From: Chalara sp. BL73
Lineage: Eukaryota > Ascomycota > Leotiomycetes > Helotiales
Assembly: GCA_918026815.1 (NCBI GenBank)
Contig: CAKJVC010000012.1
Coordinates: forward strand, 248,001 to 312,000
Direction: 5' to 3'
DNA: 64,000 bases
Shown: positions 50,111-58,968 of the stretch, one piece after another
Numbering within the stretch: position 1 is the stretch's first letter
How the letters are laid out: the number at the start of each line of letters is the position of its first letter
Notes under the pieces: model-generated
Databases searched by the model: none
The model's input: only the letters and a program-made list of their open reading frames with translations
What the model was told of the DNA's origin: nothing
Position numbers and translations under genes: made by a program

Positions 50111-50924
50111 AACGAGAGCACAATTGATGAATTATCCGGCGATTTCTATTCTGTTGTTGGATCCATCGACTGAAGCTTTCGTGGCATATTGTACGAAGAA
50201 TTATTGGGCCGTCGTCGTCTTATCGATGCGACTGGTGAATTTTGTGACATCTGGAGGCACATCTGAGGATAAGTAGAATTAAGAGCGGCGCTTTTCAACC
50301 CATGAAGACAGATATGTGGAGCTCCGGGGATATGTAGAATTAGTGTTATGCATAGATCTTGCTAAGAGACAACAGCTTTAGAATGTACCCAGCAGTGGCA
50401 ATGGCATTTCTCATTATAATGTATTGCAAGTCTATTGCCTATAACGTGTGAGGAACGGCTCTAACAAGACTTAGTTCCGATCGCTTCATCTATATCGCCG
50501 ACTTCTCTCGACTATTTCTTCGCAGCTACTTATATCCCGTAATCTTCGTGCGCTCTCCTAACTTCGAGCTGAGATCGCAGCACAATTCTCTCAAGAAACG
50601 ATATGTTCACTCCTGATGCTTCCTCCTTTCTACTCCAAAACCCGCTCTTTGATACCCTAACTAAAGCTCGTTTCGCGAGTGAGAATTCGCGGATAGAACA
50701 GGACGAATTGCTTCTTTAGGGATGCGCTGCCACTGTAATAGACCTCCGAGGCTCGTAAACCCACGCAAACAAGTTTAGGCCTTTGGTGGCTATGTCAAGG
50801 TGCACGTGACAAAGGGAGTTGTCCGGTGTCTTTCTGGACAAGAGATCTTCCAAATATGGCGTTCGGGCGGCTTCTTATCCCCCTCCCCCCAAAAAGTCGG
50901 ACATTTGACCTCATAGCAATGGGC
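50111..50924. other. Intergenic stretch
   Basis: About 810 bp after the F-box pseudogene. No supported feature. A C-rich run (CCCTCCCCCC) at 50881-50890 lies just past the 3' end of the next gene. Confidence 0.5.
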
Positions 50925-51497
50925 TCATCCAGCTCCACAAAGACGCGCCGCTTCAAATGGTAACTCCAACGCCTGCCCACCCGTCTCGCCCACAAAAGCG
51001 CTCACCTGCAGTACCGCCTTCTCCACCGCGGAGCTCTGATCCGCGCGCATCCCTCGAAATTTCCCCAGCGTGATGTGCGCCACGAAATCGTTGCCTTGCG
51101 ATTTGATATGCTCTTCCTCGCTCACCAACCCCTGCTCATAGCAAGCCTTCTGCAATTCCCGCACGGCGTCCAGGTTCTCCCCGTCAATTTTGTATCGCGC
51201 GATCAGGAGGTTGCGTTTTGTTGGGGGGAAGAGCTCTAAAGCGGTGAATTGGAGGGAGGGATGGGGTGGGGAGGGGCGGGAGGGGAAGGTGGAGAGGAAG
51301 TGGGATAGAGCGGCGCGTTTGTTAGGCGGTTGCCGGGCGAGGTTGGTGCCCAAGAAGACGAGCGTCATGTGCATTTCTGCGTAGGGCATTGGGTCGAGGG
51401 CGACGGGGGAGACGAGGTTGATTTCGCATGTCAGGGATTGGAGCGCGTCTTTTGCGGTTGGTGAGAGGACCAGGGAGATGTACGAGGATGGCCCCAT
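50925..51497 (-). CDS. 2H phosphoesterase (AKAP7 / 2'-5' RNA ligase-like)
   Basis: One exon, 190 residues, ATG in good context. The two His-x-Thr/Ser-x motifs that define the 2H phosphoesterase superfamily are plain: HMTLVFLG at residue 43 and HITLGKF at residue 141, about 98 residues apart as usual. Between them are the expected strand pairs (LQFTALELF, NLLIARYKI). Family members hydrolyse or bind 2',3'-cyclic phosphates, 2'-5' linkages or related nucleotides, and the AKAP7 type has a nucleotide-binding site. The actual substrate cannot be read here. The C-terminus is short, so a final exon is possible but not needed. The coding strand is strikingly CT-rich and GC-rich compared with its flanks. 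Confidence 0.85.
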   Translation of the reverse strand: MGPSSYISLVLSPTAKDALQSLTCEINLVSPVALDPMPYAEMHMTLVFLGTNLARQPPNKRAALSHFLSTFPSRPSPPHPSLQFTALELFPPTKRNLLIARYKIDGENLDAVRELQKACYEQGLVSEEEHIKSQGNDFVAHITLGKFRGMRADQSSAVEKAVLQVSAFVGETGGQALELPFEAARLCGAG

Positions 51498-53259
51498 GGT
51501 GCGCGAGGCTCCACTGTGGTTGTGATGCTTTGCGACTTGCTAAGGAGCGTGATGATTGTGCTCGGATTTATATATGGCGGTGGTGTACGCGACGCCGGAG
51601 GAGTCATTTGAGCTGTCTACGCCTAGATTGTCTTGGCATACTTCATTGACGTAAGTACGCCAAGTCTCGCTAAAGTCAGGGGGAAGAGGCGAGGATGGCA
51701 GATATGTAAATTTGAGAGAGATGATTGTGTCTGGATTGTGTTGTCTAAAAGCCGCGAAAACTCACACGGCTCTGCTATGACTGCTCAAACTATCTAAGAT
51801 AATGAATCCTCGGAACGACAAACTCATGTCTCATCTTAACAAGGTACGGAGGACCTAGTTCTTAGACCATTTAGATCAATGGTCCTCCTGAATCTGATTA
51901 TACCAAACTACAAATCAACGAGGACACTAAAAGAAGGCGGACGCTGAATCATTAATATCTTGAGAGGAGTATAATATGTGGTTGGCTACCAGAGATTTCC
52001 TTTCCTCCTAAACAACAAACATCCATTTTCCCCTTTTCACTAGATCTAGCCAGACCAAAACATACACAACTTTAGCTAACAACCACTCGAAATTTACATA
52101 AGTAAAGATGAGCCGCCATTGGTGGGTTCGTCCTTCAATGCAGAATCGTCCAGAGACGATATAGGACCGTCCAGCTGAGGCTGATTGTCCCTAGACTCCG
52201 GCTGTGGACGTCAACCGACCAGTCAATATGTCTTGGTCCAGTGCGCAAGAGCCTGCGTAGAGAAACCAACGGTTTCTGCGCATCACTACCAAGGATCAGG
52301 ATAACAGGGGAAAAATTTGACGACTTTAGACCCGTCTAGGTAGTCCATCATATAAGATCGCTGTTTTCGAATAATGATTCTTTTTGTGCCATGGTGTAGC
52401 ATGTGCTAGCATCCACCATAGCCGTGTCAAATAAAAGATCTATTTTATGAAATGTTTCGCTGAAGCTCAGAGACTTTTCGCCTAAGATATGGCGCTTTGA
52501 ATTGAGGTGGACTATCAACGTATAATAGCAGTGGTGCCATCCATTCTATGAAACACTGCGTTATGGTAGCCTCTTAATTCCCAGGGTGAAAATAGCCTAA
52601 TCCATGATTCATAATCAATGCTCAATAATATTGGGTGTTCTAATTAGGGGCCTGCACAATAGCCAGTAAGCTGAGTCGGACATCAATCTGACACATTCTG
52701 GAACTCCCTGGGTATTTGGATTGATTGTCTGAGAGATCTTCAGGAACTTGTTATACCACTCAAAGGCTTATAAAAGTAAAGTCTTGTCAAATTTCCTTTT
52801 GTGCACTCAATATTTGTAGCGCACCGGAACGGATAGCCTTGTAAAGCTCTTGGACTGCCTACACGTGGATATGTAGATCTCGCTTACTTAGCGGAATCAT
52901 ATCACTACATAATAATATCGGGCATGAATTATCCTCTATATTATGAAAACTGCAACTCGGTAACACAAAAAAAGCCAAGAAATGTAGAGACTCACAGAGA
53001 AGGTTATTCAGAGTCACGATGAGAAGGGAGCACCTGTGTGTGTAAGAAGACAGTAATGTAGCCAAACAATCAACCACAACAACACGCAGCTCTGTTGACT
53101 GGAAAGGTCCTTTCTAGGATTATAAATGGGCAGCTTGTCTAGGCGATGTTCCCTTCATCTGCGATAACCACAATCTGCTTGACAAACGACCCCCAGCCTC
53201 AAATTAGAACCACAATATAATCGAGTTTCAGCACCGCTTCAAGCAAACCATAATCAGAA
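51498..53259. other. Intergenic stretch, no supported gene
   Basis: About 1.8 kb, mostly AT-leaning, with only a 72-codon minus-strand frame near 52859-53077 that lacks motifs. Nothing else was seen. Confidence 0.5.
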
Positions 53260-53570
53260 ATGAGTCCTAAAAATGACGACGAAAACGCCCCCCCAGTAAT
53301 CTCCGGAGAAGACGAAATAATCGCCATCCAGTGCTCACTTTGCGGGTGGAAACAGGAAGCCTCGCTGGCTACTTGGAAGATTCTCCCGGGAGCTTTTAAG
53401 TGCTTGAGGAAGTGTTGCAGGGGCAGGATGCTCCGTTCAGGAGGCCATGAGGCTCTTGGTAAAGGTTTGTTCTGCTTCCTTTATAATAACTTCAGCTAAT
53501 GTGTATAGATCTTAAGGAGCCAGCGAAGGAATCAACGGAGAAGAAGGAAGGGGACACGGAGGAAGACTAG
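53260..53570 (+). CDS. Small Cys-rich, acidic-tailed protein
   Basis: Two exons: 53260-53458 and 53509-53570, giving 86 residues. The intron GTAAAG..GTATAG (50 bp) keeps frame and turns a frame with a hydrophobic end into a Lys/Glu/Asp-rich tail. The core is IQCSLCGWKQEAS, then about 15 residues, then FKCLRKCCRGRML. That gives C-x2-C ... C-x3-C-C, a spacing that could bind one zinc as a small ribbon, though no named family fits. There is no signal peptide, so it is likely intracellular. ATG context is good (gaaATGA). The short length and clean splice support a real gene; its function is unknown. Confidence 0.68.
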
Positions 53571-54427
53571 AAGGAAGAGCATGGCTTATCTTCGTTGAAC
53601 TTGTGCCGTTGGACTAGGTCTTGGTAGACCCGAATTATATATTCTTGGTTATCATATACACTTTTTTATCACTTGTGATACTCCTATAGCTTCTAGAAGC
53701 ACTGAAAATCGAGATTTGTACTTGCACTTGAATCTTGGGGTTCCACAGGCCGGGCTCGTTGCTTTTGCGGGTCCAGAGAGAAGCAGATGATACCTGCGTT
53801 TATTGACTAGCAAGGGAGAGCTATTTATTCCTTAATAGGGACTAATTAAAGACTTTCCATACGAGCAAGCCATTCTGCTGCACTTACAAGATCTAATACT
53901 TGTATAACTTTTAGACTTTGGTATCTTGCGCATACGCCTTCCTAGAATTGCGGTTTCAAGTCCGATCTCCAGTTCCTCAGTAAGATCAAGTTATTAGTAT
54001 GAAGCAGCTATGCGGGCATAATAAACGAACTTCGTAGCGCGGGAGCTTGGATTATTTAGTAAGAAATGATCGTATGCTACTTGATATTAATGGCGAATGG
54101 CTTACCGGTACTGGAGGACTGCTGCTGAAACTGAGAAGGATCTACTTGGAATATTGACCATTGGTCTCTGACTATGTCAAAATAGCGATCGCCACCACAG
54201 AACAATGCCCAAAAAGGGACAAATGATTGATCCTTCAAATACTTGATACGTGCAGTTATACCATCACAGGATACTTCCTAGACGGTTATGGAGGGATTCT
54301 TTCGAGTTTCAAGTTTAATTAGTTTGGGAAAGTACATCAAGCCTATGTTAAATACTCATTGAAAGAATATGAATCATATGAGGGCGATATATTCCTAAGC
54401 TCTATTTAAAATAATTTAAACATGCTC
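53571..54427. other. Intergenic stretch
   Basis: About 860 bp with no open frame worth calling on either strand. Confidence 0.5.
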
Positions 54428-55253
54428 TCACGCTGATCTGATTGTATTTTTTTCTAGGATAAAACTCTCAAGATGTTTACTTATAGGCATCCTAACCTCA
54501 TACTTCTGGGTATCATAAATAAGTTGCCCGGCGGTATGCATATTACTTATTCCTTTAGATGCCATCAGTGAATGAGTGTAATATTTTCTCACCAAAGGAC
54601 CGCTGAAAGTATTGTACGTTCCCCCAAACTCACTGTGTTCAGAGTAATAGGTCGAATACAAAGTTGGGAGTGCTTCGGAACTCATTGAAAAACTTGTGCC
54701 TGTTACGCTGAATTTAACCTTCGACAGCTGCGGTAGCCAAAACTTACTAACTGGATGCCCTCCAGGAAACAAGGTTGTAGAAGTGATGTACTGGAATGCA
54801 AGGTAATAACCATTTGTGTCCGGATGTAGGACCCGTTCAAATTTCCAGTCTGTTGAAGTTGGGTTACCTAGGAAAATTTCCTCGATATGCTCAACCATCA
54901 GAGCTTCAATCCTAGTAACTTCATACATGTACGCAAGCCTCACAAACACGACAATTACTGTAATGTATACTATTGGTGTTAACTCACTGAGGCGGGCTCG
55001 GCCATGACGAAGCCACTGCACCAGCATCTCAAAACTTCCTGGCGTAACGACTCTCTCGACCTGATCCAGCGTTGTTGGTTGCCCATGTCTTTCTCAAAAA
55101 GCTCCTTCAAATGTGGCCGCGAAATACGGCAATTGCTTACAAAGGACTGCCCTTGAGAGTTCATACTCATGACCCGCAGATCCAATTCGAACTTTGATAC
55201 TCGGACCAGAACAAGGAGGGAGGCAACTTACTCATATCAGAAATGAGCTGCAT
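54428..55253 (-). pseudogene. BTB/POZ gene interrupted by a single TGA
   Basis: A two-exon model (55253-55232 and 55191-54428, intron GTAAGT..CAAAG, 40 bp) gives one continuous frame of 262 codons except for a TGA at 55096-55094. Before the stop it reads as a BTB domain: SDMIRIGSAGHEYELSRAV, then LPYFAATFEGAF. After it, in the same frame, come TLDQVERVV, SFEMLVQWLRHGR and VRLAYMYEVTRIEALMVEHI, the usual BTB helices. Relatives have Arg after the EG-x-F segment, so a CGA-to-TGA change is the simplest cause. The C-terminal 80 residues have drifted and do not show the Cys/His tail seen in the two intact BTB genes. Pseudogene is likely. Stop readthrough or a sequence error is possible. Confidence 0.75.
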
Positions 55254-56056
55254 TGTAAAGGGCTATCTAGCTTACGAAGCTATAAAGTTTAATATAGCGC
55301 GTTAAAGATTCTTTTCAAATGATTTTGGCTAGAAATGTTTATGACTCAGCTTGAACTTGAAAAGATCTCCCTATGTTCTTAAAAAGGTATAATGAATAGT
55401 GAGATGTAGTATAGTCATCTCCGCTTTCATTCTAGTCACCGTCCGCCGGCGTTATTTTGGCGGTATACTCAATTCTATCAACGACACATGCATGTTTATT
55501 CATTCCTTATGCGAGACATGTACTAACATTCCTTCGGCTACTTTAGCAGGTGAAAAGACTGGAGCTTAAGCATTACTCAAGTAGAACAAGCTATATGCCC
55601 AAGTTCTTCGCGAATTTTGAGGGAGCCTAACATGGGGAATGGGTTAGGAAGTGGGTCAATTAAGTATCTTTATATGAACTGTAAGTTTACCAATTAGAGT
55701 ATTTACTTTATTGTACAAGTATATATGGATTGTACAAGTATATATGGCTATCGGCTGGACAAAGGAATGCCTCAGAGTTATCGACAGTGCTTCATTGGCT
55801 CCAGGTTGTTTAATTACAGAAAAAAAGCGTGTGGATCAATTGTATCATGTTTTATAGGACATTCCATGCGAAGCTGAAACTCAAGCTAACAGCCCACAAA
55901 AGTTGGAATGACGTTGGTACAAGATTATATGGGATAGATTTAATTTCTCAAGACACCGAGGTGATCATAAAGACCGAAAGGTTGCCGCCTGTCTCAATCC
56001 TCCATCTTACTCCTTTCAAACCAACAACTTCCTTAAACAATTTCAAGCCACCGAAT
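55254..56056. other. Intergenic stretch with short tandem repeat
   Basis: About 800 bp with a 19-bp tandem duplication at 55710-55747. The frame of the downstream gene stays open 228 bases upstream of its ATG but lacks a convincing start there. Confidence 0.5.
55710..55747. repeat. 19-bp perfect tandem duplication
   Basis: ATTGTACAAGTATATATGG occurs twice in a row without mismatch, about 310 bp upstream of the small gene at 56057. Confidence 0.9.
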
Positions 56057-56419
56057 ATGTCCTCTGCACAAGGCCAACGCATCCAAACCTACTGCGAAGT
56101 CATCTGGGGCAAGGGCGATTACGACATAGACGTTGAAACCGACGACTGGGTGAACTACGTTGGCTATGTGAAGAGGGACTTTGGGACCAGTTTTGGGCCG
56201 CCCTTAACTTTGACAGGGTTGTGCAATTCGAACGACCAAGTTTGGAGAGAATTGGATCGGATGTTGGGCGCATGGGCTAGACATATACAAACGGGACAAC
56301 CAATGACGAAAGATCAACAACTGGAGATCTTTTGTGGGCCTAACGGGCAGCATAAGGCGATTGTGACCCGCTTTCTTGATGAGTTAGAAAGGAGGGAGCA
56401 GAGCCGTCCTACGAAATGA
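56057..56419 (+). CDS. Small conserved-looking protein of unknown function
   Basis: Intronless, 120 residues, starting MSSAQGQRIQTYCEVIWG. The leader just upstream (about 55990-56050) is pyrimidine-rich and has the look of a 5' UTR, which favours this ATG over the longer open frame. The chain is mixed alpha/beta in look: DYDIDVETDDWVNYVGYV, then LTLTGLCNSNDQVWRELDRM, then a helical C-terminus ending ELERREQ. No signal peptide, membrane segment or catalytic motif is visible. The codon use and the evenly amphipathic helices suggest a real gene. I do not recognise the family. Confidence 0.62.
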   Translation: MSSAQGQRIQTYCEVIWGKGDYDIDVETDDWVNYVGYVKRDFGTSFGPPLTLTGLCNSNDQVWRELDRMLGAWARHIQTGQPMTKDQQLEIFCGPNGQHKAIVTRFLDELERREQSRPTK

Positions 56420-57051
56420 GCTCCCATGGATTCGGCTAGTATACCTTGCGATTATGACTGAATTATGCTAATAGTTACAGGCTCATTAGTTCATGAAACC
56501 GTCTACGGAAGGATTAACTTTGGCCATTCAATGCGATGCTTGCTAGGTTCGACTGCAACTCCATCTCGGAGCTCAGATCATCATTTTGACACAGGAAGCG
56601 GCTATTTCCCAGAACTATTATGCGTCGCTTTATTTCTTAGTATGAAGTGCTACTTTGCAGGAGCTTCTGACTTGCTCAACCAACGAGCAACTTGCAAACA
56701 CGCAGACGGTATTCTCCAAAGTATCTTCAGCGGGAGTTTGTTGATTTGAGAGTTGGGCAGGTATGACTTATTCTACCTTGGGCAACATGAAGCAAGTCTT
56801 ATTGAAGAAACATACGAGAACCGTAAATGAATAGTCGCAACTATAAACAAAAACTTTCCATAACTTCACACAATGCTGGGAGCGACCAAATTCAAAGTTG
56901 CTTTGCAAAAGAATCGTTATTCTATTTCATGCTCAAATACATAGCTATATATATACATAAATGTTGTTAACTCTCGGCAATTCTCTTTATACGTACCTGG
57001 ATCCCATATACCATTTTATCTTTACTTCTTGAAGCCATTGCCTCCCTCGGG
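56420..57051. other. Convergent intergenic region
   Basis: About 630 bp. A 94-codon plus-strand frame (56465-56749) follows the small gene closely but shows no motif and is probably 3' UTR. Confidence 0.5.
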
Positions 57052-58968
57052 TCAGCACCAACCATATCTCCGCGAAAGTAGCCACTTCATTACAAAATAG
57101 ATGACAACCCCTCCAACCCCAAAGGCAATACGACTCCCACGATCTGAGAATAACCAAAAAATATAAAGCACCACCAGCATTCGTACGAGCGCAGCCATGC
57201 TGCTGATGACGAATTGAAGCCGGGAAAGAGCAGCATGAACCAAATCCTGAACAGAATTAAGGAGACCCGAACTCGTGTGATAATTATCCTCTAAATACTT
57301 CGCGCTGGAATCGGAAAGCTCAAAAAACACCTCCAAGAGAGACGGCGGCTGTCGCCACTTTTCCCAGATGAGAGGGTCTTTGCGTTTCAGAGCAGATGGC
57401 AAATCGCGATATCGATTTATCCAGTACCCTTGCAGTTGCCGATCACGACCATACGGGCGAAGGACAAACATGCTACGCGATAACCACCGGGAATCTGGCG
57501 CCACCCACTCTCTCCAAGCAGTTACGACCTTGAACGCGTCCTCGTGGCTGATCTCAAACCACTCTCCGTGCGTAGTGTAATATTCGGATTCATTCTTCGG
57601 TGCCTCCTTAGGGCCGGTCATTTTGAGGCGAAGCTTGTGTTCTACTCCGCATTTGCATTTGAACTTCCGGCGCTGCGCCCACAGCTCGGTATGGATAATC
57701 TTTTCGACAATATCAATACTGTAGAAGGGTTTATCGAGCGGCTGCTCAATTATTTTGATTTCCATTTTACACTGATACCCCCACTGCTTTATCCGTTTGG
57801 AAACAGGCTGTGTTGTCATGCCTATTTTGATAAACCCAGGATGCTGTGGCGTCTCGAACATGTATATGTGGCCGAAGCGATCTGCGGCAGGAGGCTCTAT
57901 TCCAGAGGAATTGGTCCATGGGTAGTCCTTGTCTATCTCTTTGGCACCTTTTTTCGAGCTTTTCCGCCCTGAGCTAGCCTGCTGAGCGTCTATTCGCCCA
58001 ATAATGCGGTGTAAGACGTCGTTGACTTTGATTGGCACTTCCTCGTAAGGTGAAAATTCCGGATTGGTTGGACTGCGAGTTTTTGGAGATATTCCCTTCT
58101 TATTACTCTTTGACAAGTTTTTTTTGGTAGAAGGTTGTTTGGAAGGCGTTTGATTCAATGTTGATGACGTCGAACGTCCATTTTCGGGTGATCCGTCTAA
58201 TGGGTCCTTCACTGAACACTCTGTGCTATGTCCTTGATCATCAATCTCAGATTCCCAACCACCTGGCACAGGAGGCTTGCGATATCGAGTGCGGTCATGC
58301 CGCCGTCTCCTAATAAGGGGCTTTGATTTCTCAGCACCGCTCGTAGTAGATTCTTGTTTTGAGAGGTTTAAATCTAGCATTACGGTGTCTTGATCAATCG
58401 GAGTCGATGGGAGCCCATCTTGCTGTACATCAATATCGAATGGATCATCCTTCTCGCGGAAAGCCATTTCTTTATATAAATTATCCGCATCGCTCTCACC
58501 ACTGTCAGCCGATGAGAAATATCTAGTCGGCAGTTTTTCACCTTTATCTAAAGGCAAGGGATCCAAAGCCGGAGAGAGGCGAGTATTATGGCCGTTGCTA
58601 GTGCGCTGCGAGAGAGACGGAGACTTTCCAGAACGCGCATGTGAGTCGGGATTTCGCCAACTTCTTATTGAAGACGGCTGAACGGGATATGAGCTTTTTG
58701 AACGCTTTTTAGGCCTAATTGAGGGTGATGGCTCAGACTGGCCATTTTTGTCTTCCCAGTAGTTCTCGTCATCATCACTCGGAGGCGTTGTAGGTGGCGA
58801 TGATGGAGGTGATCTAGCAAATACCGGGGAGTCCCAGACGGTCTCTGCAGCTGCTCTTGAATCAGAGCTAGATGGTGGACTGGCCGTCGATGGCGAAGAT
58901 AAGCTGATAGATGGCGGTAATGGAGAGATATGTTTAGGTCGATGCGGGATATCCACTGTTGAGGTCAT
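57052..58968 (-). CDS. T5orf172-domain protein with C-terminal membrane segments (Mug113-like)
   Basis: Intronless, 638 residues. Residues 1-340 are Ser/Pro/Lys-rich and disordered. The T5orf172 (DUF1766) domain spans about 358-492. It begins FGHIYMFETPQHPGFIKIGM, where the paired Tyr and K-I-G-M recall GIY-YIG endonucleases, and contains KFKCKCGVEH, which might bind metal. S. pombe Mug113 has the same domain and is named from its meiotic expression; its biochemistry is not established. Unusually, the C-terminus has two hydrophobic segments, about 583-600 (LVRMLVVLYIFWLF) and 606-626 (IAFGVGGVVIYFVMKWLL), ending in Arg-Arg-Tyr-Gly-Trp-Cys. This suggests a tail-anchored or hairpin membrane form. 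ATG at 58968 is the first in frame. Confidence 0.85.
   Translation of the reverse strand: MTSTVDIPHRPKHISPLPPSISLSSPSTASPPSSSDSRAAAETVWDSPVFARSPPSSPPTTPPSDDDENYWEDKNGQSEPSPSIRPKKRSKSSYPVQPSSIRSWRNPDSHARSGKSPSLSQRTSNGHNTRLSPALDPLPLDKGEKLPTRYFSSADSGESDADNLYKEMAFREKDDPFDIDVQQDGLPSTPIDQDTVMLDLNLSKQESTTSGAEKSKPLIRRRRHDRTRYRKPPVPGGWESEIDDQGHSTECSVKDPLDGSPENGRSTSSTLNQTPSKQPSTKKNLSKSNKKGISPKTRSPTNPEFSPYEEVPIKVNDVLHRIIGRIDAQQASSGRKSSKKGAKEIDKDYPWTNSSGIEPPAADRFGHIYMFETPQHPGFIKIGMTTQPVSKRIKQWGYQCKMEIKIIEQPLDKPFYSIDIVEKIIHTELWAQRRKFKCKCGVEHKLRLKMTGPKEAPKNESEYYTTHGEWFEISHEDAFKVVTAWREWVAPDSRWLSRSMFVLRPYGRDRQLQGYWINRYRDLPSALKRKDPLIWEKWRQPPSLLEVFFELSDSSAKYLEDNYHTSSGLLNSVQDLVHAALSRLQFVISSMAALVRMLVVLYIFWLFSDRGSRIAFGVGGVVIYFVMKWLLSRRYGWC

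Noticed and set aside
54979..55008. 30-bp intron in the BTB pseudogene (GTGAG..ACAG)
   Set aside because: Too short for a fungal intron, and the frame is open through it.
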